Both the position numbers and the translations under genes were made by a program. The notes under the pieces are model-generated. The model had not been told where the DNA came from and did not search any database. It saw only the letters and a list, made by a program, of their open reading frames with translations. A DNA stretch of 64,000 bases from Streptomonospora salina. Lineage in GTDB: Bacteria > Actinomycetota > Actinomycetes > Streptosporangiales > Streptosporangiaceae. The stretch covers positions 3,804,501 through 3,868,500 of the forward strand of contig NZ_JACHLY010000001.1 in the NCBI RefSeq assembly GCF_014204715.1, given 5' to 3'. Each line of letters opens with the position of its first letter. Positions within the stretch are counted from its first letter, which is position 1. Positions 25,572-34,421 of this stretch are shown here, piece after piece.

Positions 25572-27497
25572 TCATGTCGGTTCCTCGGGGGCGAGCGCGC
25601 CGTCCGCCAGACCGCCCCCGCCCGTGCGCGCGAGGTGCTCGCCGAGGTCGGCCAGCCGGGCCAGGCCCGCGCGGGTGCCGGCCAGCCGGTCCATGGCCGC
25701 CGCGCGGGCGCGCTGGCGCTCCACCGGCACCGCGGGAACCCGCACCGCGCGCGGATCGAACCGCCCCGAGTGCGCGCGCCGCCCCGGCCGCTTCTCGGCG
25801 GCCGCCGCGGCCGAGACGACCCCCGCGAGGTAGCCGGGATCGACGCGTTCGGCGTCGCAGCGCAGCAGCATCAGCCGCGGACCCAGCGCCGCACCCGCGT
25901 CGGCCCCGCCGGCCAGCCGCGCCGGGCAGCGCCCGGCGAGTGCCGCCACCACGTCGCCGGGGCGGACCACCACCCGGCCGGGCACCTCCTCGCCCCGCCC
26001 GCTCGGCGCCGCGCCCGCACGCAGGTCCCGGTGGGTGAGCACGGCCAGCGGCCCGCGGTCGGCCCCCGCGCCCAGCGGCGCCTGATGGATCTCCACCGCC
26101 CCGGCGGCGGCCAGCTCCGCGACCGTGGGCGCCGTCCCGTCCTCGGCCGCGCCGCCGCCGTCCTCCGGAGCGGGCCCCAGCTCGGGCACCAGGTCGGCGA
26201 CCGCGCCGAGCGCGGCGATCAGCTCCGACCGCAGCCGCACGTAGGTCTCACCGGCGGTTTCCGCCCCGGCTTCCTGCGCCGGGGCGGGCCGCAGGTCCAT
26301 GTCGCACTCCAGCAGGTCGGAGACGGGCACCGCGGCGGCCGCCGGGCCCTCGCCCGCCGCCTCCGGCCGGTCCCGGTGCTGCCACAGCCGCACCAGCTCG
26401 CGGGCGTCGCGCACCCCGGCGGCCGTCAGCACCGGTGCGGCGGCGCCGCGCTCGGCCCCGTCGGGACGGTCCAGTACCCACAGGTGCGCGGTGGGCGGGG
26501 CGTCGCCGCCGGGCAGTTCGGCGACCATGCGCAGCGCGCCCGCCGACACCAGCGCCGCACGCACCCGCCGCCCCGACGGCCGGTCGGCCGCCGCCGCGGG
26601 CATCCGCACGACCACCCGGCCGCCGGGCCGCACCCGCGCCAGGCAGTGCTGCACCCACGCCAGCTCGCCCTCCCCGCGCGGCGGCTGCCCGTAGGCCCAC
26701 CGGGCGTCCTCGGCCAGTTCGGCGCAGCCCCAGTCGCGGTCCCGGAACGGCGGGTCGCACAGCACGGCGTCGGCGGCGCGGCCGGCGAACCCGTCGGCGC
26801 GCAGCGCGTCCCCGCTCGCCGTCTCGCAGCTCAGCCCCGCCAGCAGCATCCGGCAGCGCGCGATGACGGCGTGCGCGGGGTCCAGGTCCTGGCCGTGCAG
26901 CGGCTGCGCGCCGCACGCGGCGGCGGCGTGCAGCAGCGTCCCCGTGCCGCAGGCCGGGTCGAGCACGGTGGAGCCCGGTCCCGCCCCGGCGATCGCGGCC
27001 ATCGCCGCGGCGACGCCGGCGTCCAGCGCGCCGGCGCGTTCCCGCTCGGCGGTGAACCGGGCGCACAGCCGCTCGTACAGCTGCGGCGCCGGGCAGGACT
27101 CGGCTGTTTCGGCGGAGCCGGCGGTTCCGGTGACCGCGGCCAGCAGCGGCGCCCACCCCGGGTCGGGTCCGGCCAGCCCCGACCCGGCGGCCGCACCGCC
27201 GGCCAGCGCCAGTCCGGCGTGGGCGAGGAATTCCGCGGTGCGCACCCCGTCGACCCCGGCCTGCACCCGTTGCCACACCCGTTCGGCGGCGTCGGCCTCG
27301 AACGGTTTGCCGTGGTCGCGGCACCACCGCTCCACGTCCTCCAGCGCGAACCGCGGGTTGGTGGAGCTGCCCGCGACCGGGCGGGGGAAGTCGGCGTAGC
27401 GGCGCCGCCAGTTGCTGACCGCGGGCCGGCGCACCCCGGTCAGCCGCGCGATGTCGCCCGCCCCGAGCACGGCCCGCTCGCCGTCACGGCCACTCAC
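25572..27497 (-). CDS. One-chain N6-adenine-type DNA methylase with HTH and specificity-like tail
   Basis: This 641-residue protein begins with a helix-turn-helix (GDIARLTGVRRPAVSNWRRR, 14-33). The type I-like methylase core follows, with SAM motif I TVLDPACGTGTLLHA (177-191) and motif IV LCDPPF (246-251). The motif is DPPF rather than the common NPPF/Y. The C-terminal third (about 420-641) resembles a type I specificity subunit half: PAVPVERQRARAAAMDRLAG followed by a long amphipathic helix. The GTG at 27497 follows GGAGG. Methylase and target recognition thus lie in one chain, and no HsdR-like gene is present. The kinase, RelE-UvrD and DUF262 genes follow on the same strand. It may be the self-marking part of that set, or a stand-alone methylase/regulator of a type widespread in actinomycetes. 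Confidence 0.82.
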   Translation of the reverse strand: MSGRDGERAVLGAGDIARLTGVRRPAVSNWRRRYADFPRPVAGSSTNPRFALEDVERWCRDHGKPFEADAAERVWQRVQAGVDGVRTAEFLAHAGLALAGGAAAGSGLAGPDPGWAPLLAAVTGTAGSAETAESCPAPQLYERLCARFTAERERAGALDAGVAAAMAAIAGAGPGSTVLDPACGTGTLLHAAAACGAQPLHGQDLDPAHAVIARCRMLLAGLSCETASGDALRADGFAGRAADAVLCDPPFRDRDWGCAELAEDARWAYGQPPRGEGELAWVQHCLARVRPGGRVVVRMPAAAADRPSGRRVRAALVSAGALRMVAELPGGDAPPTAHLWVLDRPDGAERGAAAPVLTAAGVRDARELVRLWQHRDRPEAAGEGPAAAAVPVSDLLECDMDLRPAPAQEAGAETAGETYVRLRSELIAALGAVADLVPELGPAPEDGGGAAEDGTAPTVAELAAAGAVEIHQAPLGAGADRGPLAVLTHRDLRAGAAPSGRGEEVPGRVVVRPGDVVAALAGRCPARLAGGADAGAALGPRLMLLRCDAERVDPGYLAGVVSAAAAAEKRPGRRAHSGRFDPRAVRVPAVPVERQRARAAAMDRLAGTRAGLARLADLGEHLARTGGGGLADGALAPEEPT

Positions 27498-27559
27498 AGC
27501 GGCCTCCGTCGGGGAAGGGAGCGCGGGAGGGGAAGGGGGCGGGGGCAGACGACGGCCCT

Positions 27560-27622
27560 CATCGAGCGCGCGGTTTCAACCACTGTGCGGCCCGCAGAGT
27601 GGTTGAAACCGCGCGCTCGATG
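27560..27622. repeat. 63-bp near-perfect palindrome between drmC and the methylase gene
   Basis: Two 25-bp arms (27560-27584 and 27598-27622) are perfect complements. The 13-nt centre is itself nearly palindromic, leaving one mismatched pair around 27591. The arms contain GGTTTCAACCACT. It lies 62 bp before the GTG of the methylase gene and 84 bp after the drmC stop. It may end the DISARM transcript, attenuate the next unit, or bind a protein. There is no second copy in the window, so it is not a CRISPR repeat. Confidence 0.85.
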
Positions 27623-27705
27623 GGCGCGGAACGCGTGTGCGGATCCGCGGTGACGCTGATGGACCGCGCGGCCCGACAGCTCTCCCAGCTCCCCGGCTAT
27701 CCGTG

Positions 27706-28494
27706 TCATGAACGCCCACCCCCGTACAGCGGGGCGAGGACGCCGCGGGTGCGGAGTTCGGCGACGTGTTCGGCGATGCGGCGGGGCGCGTCGCCGCCGC
27801 GGATGAGCAGGCCCGCCTCGATGTTGTCGGTCACGCCCGACTGGGTCAGGTTCGCGCTGGAGACCAGCAGCACCCGCCGGTCGGCCGCGGCGAGCTTCGC
27901 GTGCGCCTTCGCCCTCTCCTGCTCGCGCTGCCCGGGCGGCCAGTGCCACAGCTCCACGCCCGCCAGCCCGGCGAACGCCCCCGCCGGTTCGGCGCCGCTG
28001 ATGGCGCCGCCCGCGCCCTGCAGGGTCTCCACCACCACGTCCACCCGCACCCCGCGCCCGGCGGCCGCCGCCAGCGCTTCGCGGATGCGGTCGTGCGGGC
28101 GGGCGGAGTAGGTCATCAGCACCAGCTCGCTCTCGGCCTCGGCGATGACCTCCAGCAGCGCCTGCGCCGTCGCGCGCACCGGCACGGCGTGGCTGGCTGG
28201 GCCGCTCCACACCGTCTCCACGCCCACGGCGCCGGACCCGCGGGCGTACCCGGCGGCCAGCCCGCGCAGGTAGGCGGCGGCTGCGCCGTCGCCGACACCG
28301 GCGTCCCGGCGCGCCGCCAGCACCGCGGCGGCCGCCTCCTCGTCGCGCACGGACGCCAGGATCGCCTGGTCGGGCCAGCCCCCGCCGATCCGCGCCGCCA
28401 GCCCGCGCAGCGCCGCACCGCCGAGCGCGGGTGCGGCCCGCTCGGCGGCCCCCTCGAAGGCGGCCGCCGCGGCCCCGGAATCCTCCGCCGCCAT
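27706..28494 (-). CDS. drmC: DISARM DrmC, phospholipase D-like protein
   Basis: This 262-residue protein has one PLD (HKD) motif, HAKLAAADRRVLLVSSANLT, with His198, Lys200 and Asp205. VLMTYSARPHDRIREAL and VRVDVVVETL form the preceding strand-helix units. A single HKD motif implies a dimer for catalysis. In DISARM the PLD protein DrmC is reported as helpful but not always essential. The ATG at 28494 is preferred over GTG at 28500 because AGGAGGG lies 7 bp before the ATG. The gene follows drmB by only 12 bp and is the last gene of the operon. Confidence 0.88.
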   Translation of the reverse strand: MAAEDSGAAAAAFEGAAERAAPALGGAALRGLAARIGGGWPDQAILASVRDEEAAAAVLAARRDAGVGDGAAAAYLRGLAAGYARGSGAVGVETVWSGPASHAVPVRATAQALLEVIAEAESELVLMTYSARPHDRIREALAAAAGRGVRVDVVVETLQGAGGAISGAEPAGAFAGLAGVELWHWPPGQREQERAKAHAKLAAADRRVLLVSSANLTQSGVTDNIEAGLLIRGGDAPRRIAEHVAELRTRGVLAPLYGGGRS

Positions 28495-28506
28495 AACCAC
28501 GCCCTC

Positions 28507-30435
28507 CTACTGCACCGGCTCGCGGTACAGCGCGAGCTCGGGGTCGTCGATGGGCACCACGAACCGCCGGTCCAAGAACCGGTTGCCGCGTTCGCAGGTG
28601 GTTTCGGACACGAACAGGCACACGTGGCAGGCGGCGCCGTGCAGGAAGTCGGCGTGCGGCTGGGGCAGCCGCTCCGCGCACAGCGGGTCCGACGAGCACC
28701 GCATCGCATCGCCCAGGGCCCGCCGCACCAGCCGCACCAGCCGCTCCGGCTCGGCCTGGGACACCAGACCGCCCAGCGTCCCCTCCGCGTCGGGCACCGC
28801 CGTGTAGATGAGGATGCCGCCGCGCGGGTCGTCCTCGTCGCCGGCGTAGATCCGCTCGGACAGGCTGGCCGCGCTGTAGCCGCATTCGGCCGCGATCCCG
28901 CGGATCAGCAGGTGCGACAGCGTGTGCAGCGCGATGTAGCGCGACCCCGGCCAGTGCCGCATCGGGTCGAACCCGCCCGGCAGCCGGTCGGAGTAGCGGT
29001 TCATCCGGAACTGCCGGTAGGCGTCGCGGTGCAGCCCCAGCGCGTCCGAGCCCGCGACCCGCTTCTCCCACGCGGTCAGCAGGTCCTCGCCCACCCGCAG
29101 GAACACGCCTTCGCCGCGCACTTCGCTCGCCGGCACCCACGTCGTCTCCGACCGCGACAGCGGCGCCTGCGCGACCAGGTCGGGGTCGTCGGGGTCGGGC
29201 GCGTCCAGCCGGGTGAACGCCGTCAGCGCCCGCACTTCGCGCAGCCGCTCGGCCTGCACCACGTCGCTGAAGATCCCGCGCAGCGGCGCGGGCACCCCGT
29301 CCGGGTCGCGCCGCAGCGTGAAGTCGGCGGTGGGTTCGGGCGCCTCGGGCGCGGAGAACACGTCCCACTCGGGTTTGCGCAGGTCGGTGTCGTCGTCCTT
29401 AGCGGCGTCCTCGCCACCGGCCTCCTTGCTTTCGCGGACCTTGCCGATCATCTCCGACACTTCCGCGTCGCTCCACTTGGCGAACTGGCGCAGTGCCGGA
29501 AGGGTCTCGCGGGCCCAGGTGATGAACTCGGGACTGGTCGAGGGCATGCCTTTGAACGTGGTGTCCCAGTGCTCCTCGACCTTCGCGCGCAGCTCGTTCT
29601 CCCCGGTGCGGGGCACCGCCAGCACCGACAGGGTCTGGGCGAACCACTGGTTGGACGCGCCCACCACCAGCACCGTCGGCTCGGCCGCGCACCCGTCGGG
29701 ATCGAACGTGCCCAGGTGCGGGTGGCGTCCCCGGCACCGCGGCAGGTTCTCTTTGCCGCGGCTGCCCATCGCGTCGCGCATGTTGCGCTGCTCGCCGCAG
29801 TTGACGCACTGGATGGCGACGTTGGCGCCGATGTTGCCGCCGCGGTCCTCCATCCGCATCTTGGGGTGGGTGGCCTTGGGGCAGGCCGCCCCGTAGTGCA
29901 CGAAGTAGGCGTAGGGGAAGTCGTCCAGGTGCCCGCGGGTGCACGCCAGCAGGAACCGCGCGGCCACCGCCAGCGGCTTGTCGCGGCCCTTCTTGGTCGT
30001 GCACCCCTCGTGCACGAACTTGGCCTCGTGCGGCGCCCGCGGCTTGTCGTTCTTGAACGCGAACACCCGCGAGTCCAGCGCCGCCAGCTCGTTGCAGGCG
30101 GTGCAGCGCAGCCACGCCGGGAACGGTTCGACCGGCACCCCCACGCGCGAAGCTTCGCCGTTGGGGTCGGAGTCGACGCCGTCCAGCCACGGCGCCGACC
30201 ACATCGACGTGACACGCCGGTGCCGGCGCGCGACCGCCGCCAGCAGCCGCGGCTCGGTGATCGGCTCCAGATTGGGGACGCTGCTGTAGCTCCAGTCGTC
30301 CAGCCCGCGCACCAGCACCGAGAAGTTCGGCAGGTCCACCAGTGCGCCGACACCGCCGGTGAACATCAGGTGGCTGGGACGCACCGCGCCGACCCGGCGC
30401 CGGTACTGCCCGTCGGCTTCGGCCCGTGCGCTCAT
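28507..30435 (-). CDS. drmB: DISARM DrmB, DUF1998 protein
   Basis: This 642-residue protein carries the DrmB/DUF1998 features. There is an N-terminal GAVRPSHLMFTGGVGALVDL segment, Cys pairs in LRCTACNEL, IQCVNCGEQ and near CRGRHPH (probable zinc ribbons), and a C-terminal domain with IALHTLSHLLIRGIA and the cluster AACHVCLFVSETTCERGNRF. In DISARM the DrmA-DrmB complex is the core that recognises invading DNA. The ATG at 30435 overlaps the drmA stop as ATGA, so the two partners are co-translated. The order drmA-drmB-drmC matches known DISARM loci. Confidence 0.92.
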   Translation of the reverse strand: MSARAEADGQYRRRVGAVRPSHLMFTGGVGALVDLPNFSVLVRGLDDWSYSSVPNLEPITEPRLLAAVARRHRRVTSMWSAPWLDGVDSDPNGEASRVGVPVEPFPAWLRCTACNELAALDSRVFAFKNDKPRAPHEAKFVHEGCTTKKGRDKPLAVAARFLLACTRGHLDDFPYAYFVHYGAACPKATHPKMRMEDRGGNIGANVAIQCVNCGEQRNMRDAMGSRGKENLPRCRGRHPHLGTFDPDGCAAEPTVLVVGASNQWFAQTLSVLAVPRTGENELRAKVEEHWDTTFKGMPSTSPEFITWARETLPALRQFAKWSDAEVSEMIGKVRESKEAGGEDAAKDDDTDLRKPEWDVFSAPEAPEPTADFTLRRDPDGVPAPLRGIFSDVVQAERLREVRALTAFTRLDAPDPDDPDLVAQAPLSRSETTWVPASEVRGEGVFLRVGEDLLTAWEKRVAGSDALGLHRDAYRQFRMNRYSDRLPGGFDPMRHWPGSRYIALHTLSHLLIRGIAAECGYSAASLSERIYAGDEDDPRGGILIYTAVPDAEGTLGGLVSQAEPERLVRLVRRALGDAMRCSSDPLCAERLPQPHADFLHGAACHVCLFVSETTCERGNRFLDRRFVVPIDDPELALYREPVQ

Positions 30436-33400
30436 CGCCGCCTCCTCTTTTCGCCCGGCCGCGTGAGGGCGCTGTCGCCCATCTCGTCGCCGTCGCTTTC
30501 CCGGTCGTCGTCCGCTTCCGCCTGCCCGCCGGCGGGTGCGGCACCGTCGCCGCGGCCCGCAGGCGCCGCCGACCACGCGGGCGCGTTCGCCGGCGGCTGG
30601 AAGAACCGGCCGTCGCCGGGCAGCAGCAGGTTCACCTCGTTCTCGGTCTCGCGCATGGACATGCCGACCGTGGTCTCGTCCCAGGGCCCCTCACCCGGCC
30701 GGTGCAGCAGCGGCACGAGCCGCTGCTCCTTCCTGTTCTCCGGCCGGTAGCCCAGCCGGGCCGACGCGTGCCGGCCCCGGTCCCAGGCGTCCTTGAGGGT
30801 GTTGAGGCGCTCGGCGAGGTAGTCGCGCCCGCGCGGGCCCGCGACGAACTCCGCCCGGTCCAGCATCCGCCGGGCGACACCGTCGGCCACCGGCCCGTCG
30901 AGGTCGACGTCGTGGGCGTCGCCGTTGCGCGAGTGCTCCTCGGCGGTGTTGCGCACCGCCGCGATGAACGCCGCCGCCGTGCCGCGGTCCAGCGACCGGC
31001 GGGTGTAGGGCGTCACCGACAGCGACTCCACCCGCCGGTAGAAGGACGCGTGGTAGTTGCGGAAGTCCTCGAAGTGCGCCAGGTCGCGCGGGCGCGTCCA
31101 GTTGTACAGCGCCACCACCAGCCCGGGCCGCTTCGGGTCGCGGCCCACCCGCGAGGACGCCTGGATGTATTCGGCGGTGCTCTTGGGCTGGCCGGTCACC
31201 ACCATCAGCCCGAACCGCGACACGTCCACACCCACCTGCAGCATGGAGGTCGCCAGCACCACGTCGACGGGGTTGGCGTCGTCGCTGCGGCGCTGCGACC
31301 ACGCCTGGGCCACCGGGTGGAACGCCGCCTGTGAGGGGCGCGAGGAGTTCCGGGGGCGGCGGCTCAGCGTGTCGGCGACGTTCGCGCGGATCGCCTTCGT
31401 CCGCGCGGAGGTGTCCAACTCGGGGTCGAAGCCGCCCTCCAACCGCCGCAGCACCCGGCTGATCTCGCCCGAGGAGATGCGCGAGGTCAGCTCCTGGACC
31501 TCCAGCATCGACGCGGGCCCGTGCAGCCGGTCCGACAGGCCCTTCGCGCGCCCGTGCCGGCGCACCCGGGTGACGACGTCGTCGTCGACGTAGCGCCGCA
31601 TGCCCGCCAGCTCCCGGGTGGCGTTGAAGTAGCCCACCATCGTCATGTACGGGTCGGCGGCGGCGCCGTGCGTGTCGAACATGGTCTGCCCGGCCAGCAG
31701 CAGGATCTCCGCCAGCCGGATCTCCGCGGATTTCAGCCGCACCCCGTGGGCGCACACCCCCAGGTAGCGCCGCCCCGGCGTCTGCTCGGTCACCGGCACC
31801 TGCCGCGAGAAGAACGTGTCGGCCACATCGGTGACCTGCGGCGGGAAGATCTCCAGGTCGCGGGCGAACACCCCGCGCACCTGGGCGGCGGCGTTCTTGG
31901 TGGTGGCGGTGGACGCCACGATCTTGGGCGCGGCCTCGGCGCCGCTGGGCGTGGTCCACGTGCACAGCTGGTCCACGGCCGACTCGAACAGCCCCACCGT
32001 GGTGCCCAGCGCCCCCGAGATCAGGTGCAGCTCGTCCTGGATGATCAAATCCGGCGGGCGCAGCCGCACCACCGGGTGCGCCGACACGGCGGGCAGGGCG
32101 CCCTTGGCCTGGTGCCGGCTGCCGCAGCCGGTGCGCGACTCCAGGTCCGCGTGCTGGTAACCGTGCCGGGGGCAGCGCCGGCTGACCCGCCCGAACAGCA
32201 TGCCCGCGTGCCCCTGCCAGGGCAGCTGCGCGAGCTTGTCCACGGTGGCGATGACCAGGCCGGGCGTGTAGCGGTAGATCTCCTCGTCCACGGTGAGGAT
32301 CGGCAGGCCCTCGGCCGCGCGCGTACGGGAGAACGGGCACGCGTCGGCGCCTTCGGCGTTGGGGCAGAACAGCAGCACCCGGCGGGTGTCGGGGTCGGGT
32401 TCCAGGTCGCGGTGGGCGGCCAGCGCGGCGCCGCACCAAGGGCAGGCCAGCGTCTGCAGGACGGTGGAGCGCTTCTGCCCGCCCTGTTCGCGGGCCTGGG
32501 CGATCTCGGCGGCGGCGTCGTCGTAGGAGTTGGGCGAGACCCGCCCGCCGACCCACAACCCGATGCGGAACGGCTCCTCGCCCCACACCTCGGGGTGCTC
32601 CCGGCGGGCGACCTCGGCGCCGCACACCAGCGCTGAGGCCCGCTGGAACTGCTGGGCTGTCAGCAGCCGCAGGGTGTAGCGCATCAGCACCGCCACCCCG
32701 GCCTCGCCGCTGCGCGCCTCAGCGCCCGAACCCACGGTGCCCTGCAACCGGCGGATCGCGAACGTGAACGCGGTCAGCCCCAGGTAGGCCTCGGTTTTGC
32801 CGCCGCCGGTGGGGAAGAACAGCAGGTCCACCTTGGCCTCGGGCGAGGCGGCCCGCTCGGGGTGGTCGTAGTCGCCCAGCGGCGGCAGGTTCAGCAGCAC
32901 GAACGCCAACTGGAACGGCCGCCACGAGGCGACCTCGTCGCCGCGGCCGCGCACCGCGCGCTCGGCGTCGGCGTAGGTCACCGAGGGGTCCTCGCGCAGC
33001 CGCGCGATCTCGGTGTGGCGGCGCTGATCGGCCATCACCCGGTTCGCGAAGTTGAACGCGCGCAGCGCGTCGCCGTGGCCGGGCGCAGCCGGGTCGCTCA
33101 GCAGCTCGATCCCGGCGCGGATGCGGTCGGCGGCCCGGCGCGCGGTGAACACGGCGCTCTCGGCGGTCTCCCGCAACCGCTCGGGGAGCGACCCGATCTC
33201 GGCTTCGCGCTCGTCTAACCAGGCGGTGTAGCCCTCGGCCAGCGGCGCCAGGCCGCGGCGCAGCTCCTCGGGTTCGGCGGTGGCCAGCGCGTCCATGCGC
33301 AGCTCGGTGCCGGCCAGCGGCGTGCCCGCGCCCATCGGCGCGGTCGTGGCGGCCACGTCGTAGTAGGGCAGCCAGGTGGTTTCCAGCTTGCGGGCGCGGC

Positions 33401-34421
33401 GCAGCCCGTGGTCGGCGTCCTCGTGCACGGCGACGTTGCGGCCCTGGGCATAGGACAGCCGCTCGCGGTACAGCAACCGCAGGTGCAGCTCCTCGGCGCT
33501 GTCGGCGGAGGAGCCGTCGGGCGCCGCGGTGCCGGGGTCGAGGGGGTCGTCGACCGGGAGGAACACGGCGGCGTCGCCGTCGAGCGCGGTCACCGACAGC
33601 TTCGCCTGGAACAGCCACGCGGTGTCGGGGTTGGAGCTTGGCTCGGCCTGGTTGTTGACCAGCGTCAGCTCCACGGTCCGCCGCCCGCCGCGCGGGCGCA
33701 CCGCCACGTCCAGGTAGACGCCGGGGGAGGAGGTGTCGTCGGGCGTGGGGGTGGTCAGCCCGACGCGCTGGTCGAGGGATTCGGGACCGGCGCCGTCCAG
33801 CCGGATCTCGCGGGTGAACACCCGCGGTTCCCGGCCCCACGTCTGGCGCTTGCGTCCGTCGTCGTCACTGGCCTCGCGGCGGCCGTACTCACCCCAGGAG
33901 GCGGTGACCGCGACGGCGCCGGTGTCGTCGCCGACGGTGAACGCCATCCCCATGGAGGACGCCCAGATCCGGCCCAGGTTCTGCGTGGTGACGACGTCGG
34001 GGAGTTCGCTCGCACCCTCGCCGCCGGGATCGCCCTCGGCCTGAGCCTGGGGATCGGCGGCCTCGCCGGCGCCGGGGCGGGAGGTCGCGGGCTGGTGCTT
34101 GGGGCCGAGCATCCCCACGAGGTAGCGCTCCCGGGGACCCTTGGCGCTGGGGTTGAACTCCTCCCGGTCACCGCCCCAGGGGCCGAGGAGGTCGAGTTCC
34201 ACGATGCGCTGGAACTCGTCGCGCACGTGGTAGGAGTTCTGCCCGCTGAAGTTCTGGGGGGCCTCCAGGCGGGAGATGATCTCGGCGGTTTTGGCTTCGG
34301 CCTCGGTGCGGCCGTCGTCGGAGGCGGAGTCCTTGCCGGCGGTGGTGTCGGTGTCGAGGGATTGCTGCTGCCCGTTGGGATGGTCGAACAGGCCGTCGCC
34401 GTCGCTGCCGTCGGAGGTCAT
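30432..34421 (-). CDS. drmA: DISARM DrmA, SF2-type helicase
   Basis: This 1329-residue helicase core has Walker A in FFPTGGGKTEAYLGL (about 531-545), a DELH box in LIIQDELHLISGALG (about 793), VASTATTKNAAAQVRGVF as motif III, and a C-terminal RecA-like domain with ATSMLQVGVDVSRFGLMVV and EYIQASSRVGRDPKR (about 1093). A Cys-rich insert (LACPWCGAAL, then RRCPRHGYQH) may bind zinc. Known work shows that DrmAB binds DNA with a 5' overhang and is activated when a loop is displaced. The start codon directly follows the drmMI stop with no gap (TAGATG). The first 150 residues are acidic and low in complexity. Confidence 0.92.
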   Translation of the reverse strand: MTSDGSDGDGLFDHPNGQQQSLDTDTTAGKDSASDDGRTEAEAKTAEIISRLEAPQNFSGQNSYHVRDEFQRIVELDLLGPWGGDREEFNPSAKGPRERYLVGMLGPKHQPATSRPGAGEAADPQAQAEGDPGGEGASELPDVVTTQNLGRIWASSMGMAFTVGDDTGAVAVTASWGEYGRREASDDDGRKRQTWGREPRVFTREIRLDGAGPESLDQRVGLTTPTPDDTSSPGVYLDVAVRPRGGRRTVELTLVNNQAEPSSNPDTAWLFQAKLSVTALDGDAAVFLPVDDPLDPGTAAPDGSSADSAEELHLRLLYRERLSYAQGRNVAVHEDADHGLRRARKLETTWLPYYDVAATTAPMGAGTPLAGTELRMDALATAEPEELRRGLAPLAEGYTAWLDEREAEIGSLPERLRETAESAVFTARRAADRIRAGIELLSDPAAPGHGDALRAFNFANRVMADQRRHTEIARLREDPSVTYADAERAVRGRGDEVASWRPFQLAFVLLNLPPLGDYDHPERAASPEAKVDLLFFPTGGGKTEAYLGLTAFTFAIRRLQGTVGSGAEARSGEAGVAVLMRYTLRLLTAQQFQRASALVCGAEVARREHPEVWGEEPFRIGLWVGGRVSPNSYDDAAAEIAQAREQGGQKRSTVLQTLACPWCGAALAAHRDLEPDPDTRRVLLFCPNAEGADACPFSRTRAAEGLPILTVDEEIYRYTPGLVIATVDKLAQLPWQGHAGMLFGRVSRRCPRHGYQHADLESRTGCGSRHQAKGALPAVSAHPVVRLRPPDLIIQDELHLISGALGTTVGLFESAVDQLCTWTTPSGAEAAPKIVASTATTKNAAAQVRGVFARDLEIFPPQVTDVADTFFSRQVPVTEQTPGRRYLGVCAHGVRLKSAEIRLAEILLLAGQTMFDTHGAAADPYMTMVGYFNATRELAGMRRYVDDDVVTRVRRHGRAKGLSDRLHGPASMLEVQELTSRISSGEISRVLRRLEGGFDPELDTSARTKAIRANVADTLSRRPRNSSRPSQAAFHPVAQAWSQRRSDDANPVDVVLATSMLQVGVDVSRFGLMVVTGQPKSTAEYIQASSRVGRDPKRPGLVVALYNWTRPRDLAHFEDFRNYHASFYRRVESLSVTPYTRRSLDRGTAAAFIAAVRNTAEEHSRNGDAHDVDLDGPVADGVARRMLDRAEFVAGPRGRDYLAERLNTLKDAWDRGRHASARLGYRPENRKEQRLVPLLHRPGEGPWDETTVGMSMRETENEVNLLLPGDGRFFQPPANAPAWSAAPAGRGDGAAPAGGQAEADDDRESDGDEMGDSALTRPGEKRRRR

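Noticed and set aside
25572-27497. Methylase gene plus kinase as a Pgl/BREX type 2 system
   Set aside because: No PglZ, BrxL/C or PglX-size methylase is present, and the kinase lacks the long PglW layout.
27560-27622. Large palindrome as a CRISPR repeat
   Set aside because: There is only one copy in the window, no spacers and no cas genes; the symmetry is a single inverted repeat.
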